A DNA stretch of 64,000 nucleotides, taken from contig CM061106.1 in the NCBI GenBank assembly GCA_030770545.1, forward strand, positions 17,877,001 to 17,941,000, written 5' to 3'. The translations under genes and the position numbers were made by a program. The notes beneath the pieces were generated by a model. That model saw nothing but the letters and a program-made list of their open reading frames with translations, did no database searches and was not told where the DNA came from. This document shows, piece by piece, positions 22,080 through 33,800 of this stretch; position 1 is the first letter of the stretch; each line of letters opens with the position of its first letter. This DNA comes from Macropodus opercularis (lineage: Eukaryota; Chordata; Actinopteri; Anabantiformes; Osphronemidae).

Positions 22080-22260
22080 TCCTTGGTCCTGTCTTTGTCA
22101 GGGTGTGTCATGCTGTCTTGTGAGTCAAGTGCTCCTGTCATGTTATGTTAGTCAAGTCAAGTAATGTCTGTTGTGTGCGGGTCCACTCCTTAGTCACAGT
22201 CTCAGTCAGTCATACTCCGGCTGTGACAGGATTACCCTGTTGAGTTTGCACAAAATAAAG
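22080..22260 (+). repeat. Dispersed repeat fragment (possible LTR)
   Basis: It contains GTCCTGTCTTTGTCAGGGTG, CTCCTGTCATGTTATGTTAG and AATAAA near 22255. It resembles the family seen at 41690-42330 and 56712-57160. Assignment to an LTR is a guess. Confidence 0.35.
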
Positions 22261-22829
22261 AAATATATTTGAGAATAATAACACCCTTTCTCCTCCGGAA
22301 AATATGCAGCCAGAAAACAACTAGTGTGGAATGGAATCTCAATTCAAGCTTTCAGTAGCCAACACTTACACCAACAAATAGCTATGAATATTCTGATTAC
22401 ACTTGCGATCCTTTTAAATGTGTTAAACAAGACTCATCACTTTAAACCCCAGCAGACTTAATTAAGAGTGGGACCCTGCGTCTGCAGAGGCTAGCAAGGA
22501 AAAAGGAGAGGGGAAAATGGGGAAACCTGTGAAAGAAGGAGGATATATAACAATGTAAGGGGGAGGGAGAGGTGCGTGGTAGACAGAGCCCATATTAAGA
22601 AAGGCTGCATTTGTGCCCACCAGCTACTCTCTGTACAGAGGAAGCTGCCTGTTTGACTGCACACAAGGTTTTCTTATCAAATACATAAATAAAACAGCTG
22701 CGTGTCTTAAACTCAGAACTGCTTTGCCAAGCCAGCCTCAAATATCAGACTATAGCTCGTGGATGGGGTGCGGGTTAAGCAGCCCAGCCTCATTTCCATA
22801 CAGCACATTACATATGATTGCATTCTGGC

Positions 22830-23335
22830 TGGCAGCCTTGTTGAAGGTCCATCTGGGGAAGCCACATGTCTTGACCTGTCCTTAGACGCATGTTTTCCTC
22901 CTTCCTGCTTTCAGTGGAAGTGGGAATGTTTTCCGCTCTGTGGTTCAGGGTCCTGATGACTCCTAGTTTGTGCTGTAGGAGATAATGATGAGAGTCAAAC
23001 AGTAGGTACTGGTCAGTGTGGATGGGTTTTCTGTAAATTTCTATTTCTAGACTGCTGTCATTTCCTCTGATGACTGCACAGTCCAGAAAGGCCAGTCTGT
23101 TGTTCTTAGTGTCTTCTCTGGTGAACCTGATGTTGCTGTCCACTGCATTTGTGTGATCTGTGACTGTCTGTACTGCTTGGATCTCGAGCTTAATCTTCAT
23201 CTAGGTTGTCATCCATATATCTGAATCAGTGGGTCGGGGCCATTCCTGGGAAGGAGTTGAGGGCCTTCTTCTCCACTTTTTCCATATACAGCATGGCCAC
23301 AATGTTTGACTTGCCTGCACGCGCTACACAGGGTT
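22830..23335 (-). mobile_element. Penelope-like element fragment (reverse transcriptase)
   Basis: The minus strand encodes blocks typical of Penelope-like RT: EKVEKKALNSFPGMAP, then RYMDD (the catalytic YxDD-type motif, after an in-frame stop), FLDCAVIRG, EIYRKPIHTDQYLLFDSHH and QHKLGVIRTLNHRAENIPT. One open frame covers 22808-23200, and the rest has stops. No GIY-YIG endonuclease is seen, so it is an inactive fragment. Confidence 0.85.
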
Positions 23336-24950
23336 AGCCACAAGAAGACCAGAAATAAATACATACTAAGCGTTGGGTCCAAAAAACAAGTTATTCAAGA
23401 GAAAAATCACCAAAATGAGCAGGCTGGGTGATGATGGTGACATTATGGGTCCAACAACTTTAGCAATGTTACTGTACAACAATATCAAACTATCTTTCTG
23501 CGGCACAAGTTGATGATGCAATAATTGCAACAGCAATAAGTGCAAATTGTTATAAAGTGTGCTATTTCTTCCATTCTATCATTATTTCATCCCACCCAGG
23601 TGGATTCAAGAGAGAAAAGGTAGCAAAACGTTTAGGTGAAGCTTAATTCCTTAGTGTTGTGCTTCTTTGGTGGAGTACTATAATTAATACATCATTTGGC
23701 TATGAGATTTAAAAATGCGGCTTCACTCACTAAAGGTAGATTGGAACATTTTACTGATCTGGAGAAATTGACTGCAAACGCAGAGTTGCAAGACAGAATG
23801 GGGTTAGATTATCTTTTGGCTGCAGTCAAAGCCGATGGCCTCACACATTTTAAGAATCTCCTGCACTACCATCTTGCCCTAAATTATGACGAGTCAGGGA
23901 AGATTATTGATTTGTGGAATTGTCTCACATAAGGATTATGGATTTGAAAAATTGAGGTTCCATTGCAACCTGTGCCCATGGTGCTGTTGTGTCTTGCCAA
24001 TACTACTTGGTTGACATAGGACTGATGAATACTGACATGAGGAGAGCTGGACTATGACCAACTGTGACCGGGACTGAGGAGTGGACCCAAACGTATGACC
24101 AGAACAGACATGACGATCAATTTTAATAACGCAACATAGGATTGTGGAAAATGTGATTTATTACAACAGCGGACTAGAACTAGACCAGACTGAAGACGTT
24201 GGCACTCAACTTGACTCAACAGGGGAACATACTACATGACACGACAAGACTGGAACGAATGAAGAGACACGACATGACCACCAGACATGGTCCACACATT
24301 ACATTACACTACTTGACCTGACTTGACTTCCATTAATGGCGTTACACGGACACAACACTGATGACAAACCGACAATGACAGGAACAAGGAGGGAAGCCTA
24401 AATACGAACCAAACACTACTAATTACAGGGAGGAGCACACAGGGAGAACGGGACCTCACAAGACAGACATAAAACCTGGAGCCCTCAGATCCCCGAGAGC
24501 CGGACTGTGACAGTTACTTCTTGTGTTAACCATATTTCACAAGCAATTATCTTTTTTGCTTAACAGCATGTTTTAGTTCCCCAGGTTGAGGTCTTAGTTA
24601 CACTTGATTGGATATCTTGCTTTGATGATTCTGATGTGATGTCCCCTATCTAGGGGAAAACAGGATCCCTCACTCTTCCCACTCCCTAAAAAAAAGCCAG
24701 CAACATAGCTTGTTACACGAAGAGGATTAGCTTGGCTGCAGATATGAGCATGGCCTGAAACAATAAACCAAAGTTCTAAACAAGTCCTTCTTTTGCCTAA
24801 CCAAAACCAAATCAAATGAAAGAGAGGTTTATCAAAACTCTTAAAGTAAATACAGGAGAAATACATAATTGAAATAAAATGGCACTGTTAAAATTTTGCA
24901 GTAACAAAGACCAATGCGTGATACAATTATACTGCACTGCATTTGATTCA
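23336..24950. other. Intergenic, unassigned
   Basis: The 78-codon plus frame at 23696-23932 (LTKGRLEHFTDLEKLTANAE) has protein-like composition but no family I recognise. From about 24040 to 24510 there is a GAC/ACA-rich segment resembling the reverse complement of the dispersed repeat at 56712-57160. Confidence 0.35.
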
Positions 24951-25559
24951 AGAAGTCAGACGTGATGTAAAAAGAAAAGCAACCGTTTTGCACCGGATTC
25001 CTCCTTTAATTTACTGTCACAATACTTTTGTGTTTATCAAAGCTTGGATTTGTAATCACAGTGTAATCAAAGGGAGTGTTGTAAAAATGTATTATACTTA
25101 TTATAACACACAACAGCTCTGTGTCTTTGCTCTTGTTTCAGGGGAAAGCGATTTCTGTGTTGCACAATCAAGGGGCTGAACTAATTATGTAAGAAATCAT
25201 TCTTTGTTCATTTGACTGAACCCTCTAATGAGAGTAGTCGTGATATATAAGTCGAGTTCTTCAATTCTTTTCATAAAATTGCTTCATGGCAATTTATATT
25301 TTGGTAATAACCAAAATTATCTTCTTTAAAATACTAACATAACTGCTGTTAGGGGGTTATACAAATTAAATTGGTCCTTACGCCCCAACAAAGGACACTG
25401 AGAAACACCTCTTTATTTCTAGACCGTAAGTATTGGTTACTTATCCTCATATAATGTGTGAACAGAAGCATTTTAGAAAGAGGTGATCTCACATTTGACA
25501 CCTTGCATTTCCCTTATTCACCCCGTCTCCAAATCTGTCCCACCAAAGGGACAATATCT

Positions 25560-25760
25560 GTCTATACTCCAGACAGCAAGAAGCACATAACTAATTAGGC
25601 AACTGTGCAATTTTAATTAGCTGTTTTGATAATTAAACTAATTAGTTCCCTTGTGTTTCCAGAATGTGCAGTCGACTGGAATTTTTAATTTATTTTTATA
25701 TCAGGGCTTCAGAACTTCACTCAGTTGGTTAATTAGTCACTTTTGCATTAGAAAGCTTTA
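25560..25760. promoter_or_regulatory. TAATTA cluster, candidate homeodomain-responsive enhancer
   Basis: Five exact TAATTA cores lie in 144 bp, at 25592, 25614, 25630, 25639 and 25730, several extended to TAATTAG. The region has no transposon match within the window. TAATTA is the core site of many homeodomain proteins. Enhancer function is inferred. Confidence 0.4.
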
Positions 25761-26159
25761 TTGATAGCCTTAATTTGCAGTTGAAATGAGGAATCCACTG
25801 TCAATAATTCAGATAATTGCTTGCTGTTTGATTGCAGACAACAAAGTAGGCAGCCCCTGCTCGATGAATCCTCAGATCCCCAGAGCTGTTTTCTCAATGC
25901 TTAGGCTCTGTGATCTACATATCAGCAAACAAACTCCCTGCTGCTCGCGTCTCCTTTTTGACCTCACTAACTAGAATCCAGCTAAATCAGGCAAAGTTTG
26001 ACCCACCACACCCATCCCCAGTCCCAAAACACCTCTTTAAAACACCACCCACAACAGTCTGTGACTCTTCCTCCTCTGCTTGCTTACTTTTAAGTGTCCT
26101 GTATGTGCAGTAATTGGAAAAGACTTCAGGGGAAGAAAAAAAAAAAAAAAAGGAAAGTT

Positions 26160-26720
26160 ACTGCTTGCTTTGTAGCTAATTAGTGTCCTTGGAATTAAAT
26201 GAGCAGATTGTTGTTCACCTCCAGCTCCTGTGGCCCATGTTTGTGAATTGAATAATTGATTCTCCTCCACTAATCACAATACATATAATGAGGCTGTTTA
26301 ATTAAATGGGGATCTAAACCCGGCAAACACTGGGAAAATGTTTGCTCGTTTCTGGTTATTCACGAAAAACACGTTAAGCGGTGTAGGGTGTGCAGAATGC
26401 CAAAATAAATACAGGGTGTATGTGGCCAAGGAAACCTAATGGCAACTTGTAAAAAAAATAATTGTACTGTGGATAGTTGTAGTGGGACTAGAGTGAAAGA
26501 AAAATAAGCAGATCTGAAAGCTTAGCTCGATTGATCTCCATGATATAGCCAGTGTAGGAAAAGGCAAAAGGTGAGAAAGTTGAGGCCTTGAGAATAATAA
26601 GCAGCAAGGCATGACGAGCCTCTCCTCCTATTATCAGGACAGGAGTTGCTAACCTGCACTGCAAGCCCCCTGTTCCAGAACCAACCTGGCAGCGATTCCT
26701 TGTTCACCTGATTTGTTGAG
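26160..26720. promoter_or_regulatory. Unique block, candidate conserved non-coding element
   Basis: The sequence is unique and repeat-free with further homeodomain-type cores (GCTAATTAG near 26177, TTTAATTAAA near 26298, AATAATTGATT near 26251). The minus frames here are not gene-like. Confidence 0.3.
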
Positions 26721-26890
26721 ACTAGTCCACTAACATGGTTCCAATTTTAACTGCAATATGCACCATATGGCAGAAGTCCTCTTCACAGCCTGCTTGCGTT
26801 TCCAAACAAGCAATCACTGCCACAAACCAAGCAGTGGCCAAAGCTTCATACAGTTACTCACTCTCACTCTCCTTTTCTACCACTTTGTTC

Positions 26891-26898
26891 TTCTAAGG
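26891..26898. repeat. 8-bp target-site duplication, left
   Basis: TTCTAAGG directly precedes the left end of the hAT-type element. The identical 8-mer follows its right end at 28110-28117. Confidence 0.85.
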
Positions 26899-28109
26899 CA
26901 TAGGTGTCAAACTGGCCTGCAGCGTAAATATATTTGGCCCGCGAAGCCATACCAAATTACTATTAGAGCTGGCCCGCCGGTAATTATCATGTACCGCTAA
27001 TACTCCAAATCCCAGAATTCTCCGTTGGCGTTTTGGAGGCGTCAATCGCGAGAGGACCCATTAACGCCTACTCCTCTGTTGACCATAGTCATAGAGAACG
27101 TATGTAATACTGGCACCGTGCTACCCCCCTAAAATGGCTAAAAGAAGCGTTAACAGTATTGTTTACTGATCTTTATTATCACTGTGAACGCTGTGAAGTG
27201 AATGTAGACACTTGTCTACTTGCTTACTGTTTACCGGAGCGGCCGCTTCTGGGCCATTGAACGCCTCATTTTTCTGCCTGACACGCGGAGCAGAAGAGAC
27301 AGATCAATCGTTTTCAACTCGCTGGGAATTCAAAAATGTTCAGTCTTTGGACATGAAACTCACACAAGTCGCAGATTAAAGTATTGGCTTTCGGGTGGTT
27401 TTTGTGATTCGTGGTACGGTTTTGCTGCAAAGAGCCCGTTTAACGGGTTTCCATCCTCTGAGAATCGCTACAGCAGGTCACTGACAGGATGTCTGAGTGG
27501 CGCGTGGTGATAATTCCAGCTGCTCAGATAGTCCTGTGGTTAGTCTGCTGTGTGCTACTATGCGAGGCTACTGGTTCAAATCCCACTAGAGTTGTCCCTT
27601 TTTAAATGTGATGTTTATTGTCATCACATTGAATCTGAATGTTCTGCTTGTTGTAACTATGCTTTTAAAACTTCAATAATGTCAGGAAAGTCCTGCAAAA
27701 TTCTATCAACACGTTTTAGGCGTTTTCTATACTTTTACTGTTTGGATCAACTGTGTTTTCTTTAATTATTTAATTATAAATACCTATTTAATATTACTTC
27801 ATTATGCTTTATTTTGAAATTTAAGACTTTTAACTTGTTCTGAACATGTTTAGCTCTTTTTTAACCACTTGTATTTTTCTTAAACTACCTTTAAGAAATT
27901 TTTTAAGTCTCCAGCTACCATCAACGGTTCTTGGGAATAAATTCAGCATTACAGCATTCACAGAGCATTTTCTTACGGAAATAGTCTAGTTTAGTATTAA
28001 GCTTTGCTTGTTCCATATCTACTTTTTTTCAGTAAATATCAATGTTGGCCCACGACTTCGTTCCAGTTTTCAGTTTTGGCCCACTGTGTATTTGAGTTTG
28101 ACACCCCTG
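26899..28109. mobile_element. Non-autonomous hAT-type transposon carrying array modules and a tRNA-like unit
   Basis: The ends are imperfect inverted repeats: left CATAGGTGTCAAACTGGCC, right (complement) CAGGGGTGTCAAACTCAA. They are flanked by an 8-bp duplication TTCTAAGG, the hAT hallmark. No transposase frame is present. The interior, read left to right, is the reverse complement of the 1-4430 array: the AACGGG/hexanucleotide-rich module (about 27190-27460), a tRNA-like unit (27520-27598), then the AT-rich segment (27600-27990) matching 340-720. Length is 1211 bp. It is the clearest single, bounded copy of the sequence that forms the array. Confidence 0.85.
27520..27598 (+). repeat. tRNA-like unit inside the hAT-type element
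   Basis: An A-box-like stretch (AGTCCTGTGGTTAGTC) is followed by the B box GGTTCAAATCC at 27573-27583. A T5 run at 27599-27603 would end Pol III transcription. The stems pair poorly, so it is a tRNA-derived promoter-like unit rather than a functional tRNA. Confidence 0.55.
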
Positions 28110-28117
28110 TTCTAAGG
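28110..28117. repeat. 8-bp target-site duplication, right
   Basis: TTCTAAGG, identical to 26891-26898. Confidence 0.85.
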
Positions 28118-31100
28118 GTTAGAGACAGAGTACACCCTGGGCATGTCGATCACCCAGTCCACCTCAGGGTCAAATGTTTTTACAAAAAAAATAAATAAAT
28201 AACACACTTCCATATGCACACCTACTGTACGGACAATTTACAATCTCCAATTACCTAACTGCATGTCATGTGGACTGTGGAAATGCCTAGAGAAAACCTA
28301 TGCAGACCCATTATGCAGATTAGCAGAAACAAAGACACCTGAGCCTGCTAACCACTTAACCACGTGTAACCAGATAGAGCGGCATAAGAAACAGCTGTGA
28401 CGCCACCTTGGGACTATCACCCAAAGATCTTAAAATTTAGGATTTGTTGAATTAGCTGATGGACCCCCACACAGTTAAGATATCACACGATAAGCCAGGA
28501 ACGTATGTAATATAAGAAAATAAACTTTATTTCATTTAAACAGTTTCTTATAAAACTAAACACTTTATTTTAGGACATGCGCATTAAAAATTTAACTCAT
28601 GGGCCAGTCACAAGGCCGACACACAGACCATGCACTTGATTATGTTAGAGTTAGTAAAACATGCAACAAGCAAATAAACATGCTAAAACACTGCATTAGT
28701 TGAGCCCATCAACCAAAGCACAGAAAACAAAAGACAAAGCAAAGCTAACACATACCTGGCAATCAGGAAAGTGAGAGACAACGCTTCCTTCCGCTTATTT
28801 TTTTATTTTTTATTTATCCCGTCTCCAATTATGCAGACCTCCGGTGGGACAACGTTAAGAAACTGGGCGTGGCATTTATTATTATCTAATAAATGTATCA
28901 CATGACTAATGTGAGAAAATATAACCTTTTTGTCACACACTAAAAATAAACATTAAATATTAAATTCAGAATCACCTTATTAAGATTTTTACAGATATAG
29001 CATTTCCCTTGCTGCCTTCCCTTTGAGGAGGGGCCATGAGTAATCACCCATTTCTAGCACCAGGCCTGTCAGGTTTTAAATGAACGTAAAAATCCAAAGG
29101 TTGTTTCTCATTAGATAAGCAAATTACATACTTAAAAACCAAAAACATACTGCTCCAAGTTTAGGTTAATTCCTGACAGCAGTAGGAGTTGCCTGCCATG
29201 GAATATTGCTTACCATAAGCTGAAGTTCATTTGTTTTTCAAGATGGGCTAGACCAGCTGTTTATTGTTGTCCAGAGATCAGGCCTAAGGGCGATGACAAT
29301 CACTCAATGGAATCATTATGCCATGATGCTGAAATGTGTTAGAAGTGTTTAAAGGTCTGTCTATGTGACGCCCAACAGATTCGAGATGAGATTAAAAGAG
29401 ATAACTGCAGCATCCCGATGAACATCCCATGAAACAACTTGGGGAAATAGGGGAAATCAAAAAACTAGCCCCTATTTGATTCGATGTCTTAAAAAATAAA
29501 TGGAAAGTGTGTTTGTGGTAAAAAAATAAATTCCTTCCTCAAGACCTGGAGGTTAAAACTGTGAACATCGGTGTGAACAAGAAGATAGAAATCCATGGAA
29601 GATCTATTAAAAAAAGAGCAATTATTTCACAATGGTAAATGTTTTTCAGAGCTGCTTTTGTGTCCAAAAGCTACAGCAGTTTTTTTTTTACTTCAAAATT
29701 AAAATTGTCTTGTCGTCATGAGCACAGACCCTCCTGCCTGCTTTTCTTTTATTCCCTTTCTTCTGTTCTGCACGCTTCAGTTGGCACGCTGCCTTCCAAG
29801 ACTGAAGGAGGCGCTATAAACATGATTATATATATACATATATATATTATATGACACCACAAAGAAGGAGTAAGAAGACAAGAAAGTATTCTTTGCTTTG
29901 ACAAAGTGCATTGTCCAATCAAGGCATCCTCCCTAAGTCAATAAAGTGCTGCAGGAATTGAAATACTTTGTCCGCGATGCTCTGGTGACACAGCATTGCC
30001 ACAAATGTACTGCAGGGAAATTGTCATGTCAATGCCTTTTTAAGCACTGCAACTGTAGATGTTCCCCAGACAGGACGGTTAAAATCAGAGCCATGCACAG
30101 TTTGAGTATTTTTGTCACACAGGACGTTTTTTTTTCTAAAACGTTGCAATATATATTGTAATATACGGTGTTTTCCCCCAGAAATTACAATTGCTTACAC
30201 ACATTATAACAAATGTAAGTGTTTCAGTGCTGACAAAGCTAATCAATCTGAGAAGCATTCATACAGTGCTAACTTTTGAATTGAGTGGTTTGATTATTAA
30301 TAATTATATTGTTTCTTTTTTTGTTATAATCTCAATATCTACAGAATCGACAAATAATTAATTAATTAATTATAACACAGCATGTAACCATATTAAGTAT
30401 CAGTGGTTTTATATTAATACATGATTTAATTACATTAAATATTCTAAAATGTAACAATGCAGGACAACTGATAACGGGCCAAAGTATTGTAGTCACAGAG
30501 TACCTTATTGAGGAGTTGCCAACAGTGTAAACACTTGGCTTCTTCATGGTATTCAGCTAAACCGTTACAATTATCTTTCAGTACTGTAAACAAGGTTGTT
30601 GTGCAAACTAAATGTGCAGAAAAATGGGATTAATTAAAGATAAGTTACCTTGGTGACATTTCTACAGACTACCTGGCTACTCTGTCTCTCTCCAACTTGG
30701 CAGCACTAACGTCCCACAACGAATCGGACTCCTCGGCACCCAGTACCTTTAGAGTTGACCCAGGCAGTAGTCTAAAAGAAAAATAAAAGATGACCTCTAA
30801 CTGTTTCATGCTTTTCTGTCCAACTCTAGAAATTGACTGTGTAGGTACATTTTAACTAAATGTTGCAGCAGATGTATTAGATGCATCTAATAGCGGTGTA
30901 GTGGAAAATATGTGTAATAATATGCTCAGAATGTATAGGATGGAATTTGTATGTATTGGTAAGAACAGGCTTTACATAGTTACATGTGTTTACAGAGTTT
31001 CTGTGTCCAGGATCTGAATTCTTGTGTTGGCAGGACATACAGGCTGATATCTCCCATTTCTGGAAAGTTCATGTTGTGGAAGTTCTTGGCGTGTGGCTGC

Positions 31101-31230
31101 TCTGGGAACACTGACATGTGGATAGTTCCACGTCATTAATCCAAAATATCAAGAACGAAGACCAAATTTGGACAATCGCTTTTCTGCGACTGACGCAAGT
31201 TGAGGGTTTGAAAACCAACTCCCTAGAATG
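28118..31230. other. Intergenic, no gene seen
   Basis: Mostly AT-rich single-copy-looking sequence with short AT runs (29829-29850, 30355-30370). No coding frame longer than about 71 codons and no recognised element. Confidence 0.4.
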
Positions 31231-31239
31231 AGAGGAGGA

Positions 31240-31480
31240 GATGTGTTGTGTCGGCTGGGAGACACAGCTGGTGTCTCCCAGCCAGGCTCCGTCCTTCCCC
31301 GCGCGCCAGCGAGCTTCACCCCTACAGGGAGGAATCAGGTGACTTCGTATATATCTGCCTTCTGTATATCTTTTACACCACTTATGTGAAATAAATCATT
31401 TGTATTATTTTGAATCTCAGTGCTGTGTTTGACTGAATCCTCTCGGTGAGGAATCTCTGTGAACAACTACAGCGGTCACC
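31240..31480 (+). repeat. Possible LTR fragment with hairpin and AATAAA
   Basis: It contains a perfect inverted repeat (31253-31265 with 31271-31283), a TATATATC stretch, then AATAAATC and a TCTCAGTGCTGTGTTTGACT region. This is the usual order of LTR promoter and poly(A) signals. No partner LTR or polyprotein is seen nearby, so the call is tentative. Confidence 0.3.
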
Positions 31481-33377
31481 ATCAATCCACCTGGACGGAC
31501 CAGACGACCAGCAGCGAGAGTCAATGCAGCATCACAGGAGACCCAATTAGCAAATGCCCTCCACGTGACGTCTCGGCTCTGCCCTCATACAGAAGCACTC
31601 ACACACTCATTCCCATCAGTGTTGCCAGATGGGAAATTCTGTTATTATTATTAACACAGAAAGTCCAGCATATGAGTATAACATACGTTTTGTGCGTTTA
31701 TTTGATTTGGAATAACTTTTCTGAACTGTAATGTCCAACACCAGCTGACACAGTTAGGAGAAGCCAAGCAGGTATGAAATTATCAGATATGAGCAGTTTA
31801 TGGTGACCCGTCTGCGTTCACATTAATAAAAACAACCTTTTTGTTATGGGTGGAAACTATCGAATATTTGGTTTTTACGGTCTCCTAAGCCTAAAAACGA
31901 TGGTATAACTATGATAATTAGTTTTCATCCACACGAGACCTAATGATCACCGCTACTTGGACAGTTACTCACCCTCCAAAAAAGTTATACTGGATAAAGG
32001 CATAGTGATATACTGTACTTAATACTGATTAACCTTCGAACTTAGTTCTATCTCCACGTAATACTCAACGGCCTTTCTTTCCTCAAAACATGGGTAATCT
32101 AGTAGTCTGGTTACATTTCATTCTTAACTGGTGCCACTCCTCCATCTGTAAGTGCATATATTTGTAAAAACAAAATAAAGATCTTTATACCTGGAAATGA
32201 GCAAAAAAAAAAAAAAAAAAACAATTCCACAATATTTCAATAAGAATCAGCCTGATCTAATCAATTACCATTAGGTGCAACTGCCAAATTCATATTCTGA
32301 AAAATACTTGTTAGCGCCTGTATTTCCATGTCCAAAACAGCTACAAACCAAAATCTAAACCAGACACCCACTGGACGATGAAGAAGAGGCTTGGGTGTTT
32401 GGATTCCAGTACAGTCCAATCAATACATCGTTATAGATCGTAATCATGTGACGAGTATAATCGCCTAAAACCTACCAATTATAGAGTAAGAGATAACTGG
32501 GGCTTCCAATTCCTGGCCTGCAGCCCTTTTCCTTTGGGTCAAGATCATAGAGGCTGTGGCCAGACTAGCCTGATGTGAGATTAAAGACCACTCGAGGGGG
32601 CATACATCTCAGCCAGCAGTTTGAAGGAAAGGGAGCACCGTGCTTTAAAAAATACATAGCGATGTCTGGAAGCATGAGTATAACTACTGTAAGACAAAGG
32701 CTCTTTGGTTAGTGCATGAGTCATTGTCCATTTGGCAAGAAAAATAAGTTAATAAAAAATTAGAAATGGATGGTTTCTTATACTGCACATATGCATAATA
32801 TACATATTTTTCAATAATTGGTGCAGCTTTTAAGGTTAGGGAATAGGGGACAAAAGATTAGGTGATGATCTTTCAGCGTGAAAAAAAGGGCCTTCGTTAA
32901 AATGTTCCTGTCATTTCAGAGAAACCCAAGAAAGGTCTGAGCAAATCCTATATTTCACTTTCAAGAATGGTGTAGGACTGACTCTTCTATTTTGTTGAAT
33001 GAATACATGTATATGTGGTCAAAGCAGTTTGTGGTGTGCTGCAGATCAGACAGAAGTGTTTTGATAATGCAATAAGCAAAAGAATTAATGTCACACTAAC
33101 TTATTTAACATGCATGAAATCTCCTACCAGGACACTATGCTCAAGACAAGGATCTCATTTTTCATAACTGTGTAGGTAGGAAGGCCGCCTATGTGATAGA
33201 TTGAATAATTGTGGACAGATAAGTTTTATTAGTTTTATGTTTACAATGTTGGCAAATTATTTTCTGTTTGTTTGTGCCAATATCAGTTCGGACCACATTG
33301 GATGTAAGCGACCACAGTGAAGGGAACACAGCGTTCGAAATTACGGGGGTCTTTGAAGGTCGCACCGCACCCCTTTC
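31481..33377. other. Intergenic, no gene seen
   Basis: A poly(A) run lies at 32203-32221. No recognisable coding sequence or transposon. Confidence 0.4.
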
Positions 33378-33451
33378 TTCACTCATTACGCACGTGAGCT
33401 GAAGAAAGGTCGTTGTGTGTCGTGCGTCATATCAATCCCCTTCTTTTCAGG
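33378..33451. repeat. 74-bp direct repeat, copy 1
   Basis: It begins TTCACTCATTACGCACGTGA and ends CCCCTTCTTTTCAGG. It matches 33727-33800 with about two mismatches. Confidence 0.9.
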
Positions 33452-33726
33452 TACAGAAGCTTTGTTAACCGTTCACAATAATATATGTGTTAGTTAATAG
33501 TCCATATGTGTTCAGAGGAGTGTTTCCAGCCTTTCACGTTACGTTCTCTTTTACCAGATAATGTTAATTATCGACCGCTAGCTATATTAGCAGTGACATG
33601 CTAACAGGCATGTGCGTGAGCGCTAGCTACAGTCTCCGTTGTAATAGCCGCTTGTTACATTGTTGTAATGTCACTGAGAATATGTATGTATATATGTATG
33701 TATGTATCGATTTGTTTGTAGTACTT

Positions 33727-33800
33727 TTCACTCATTACACACGTGAGCTGAAGAAAGGTCGTTGTGTGTCGTGCGTCAAATCAATCCCCTTCTTTTCAGG
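33727..33800. repeat. 74-bp direct repeat, copy 2
   Basis: Copy of 33378-33451, offset by 349 bp. The 275 bp between them are unrelated to the repeat and include a TATG microsatellite. Confidence 0.9.
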
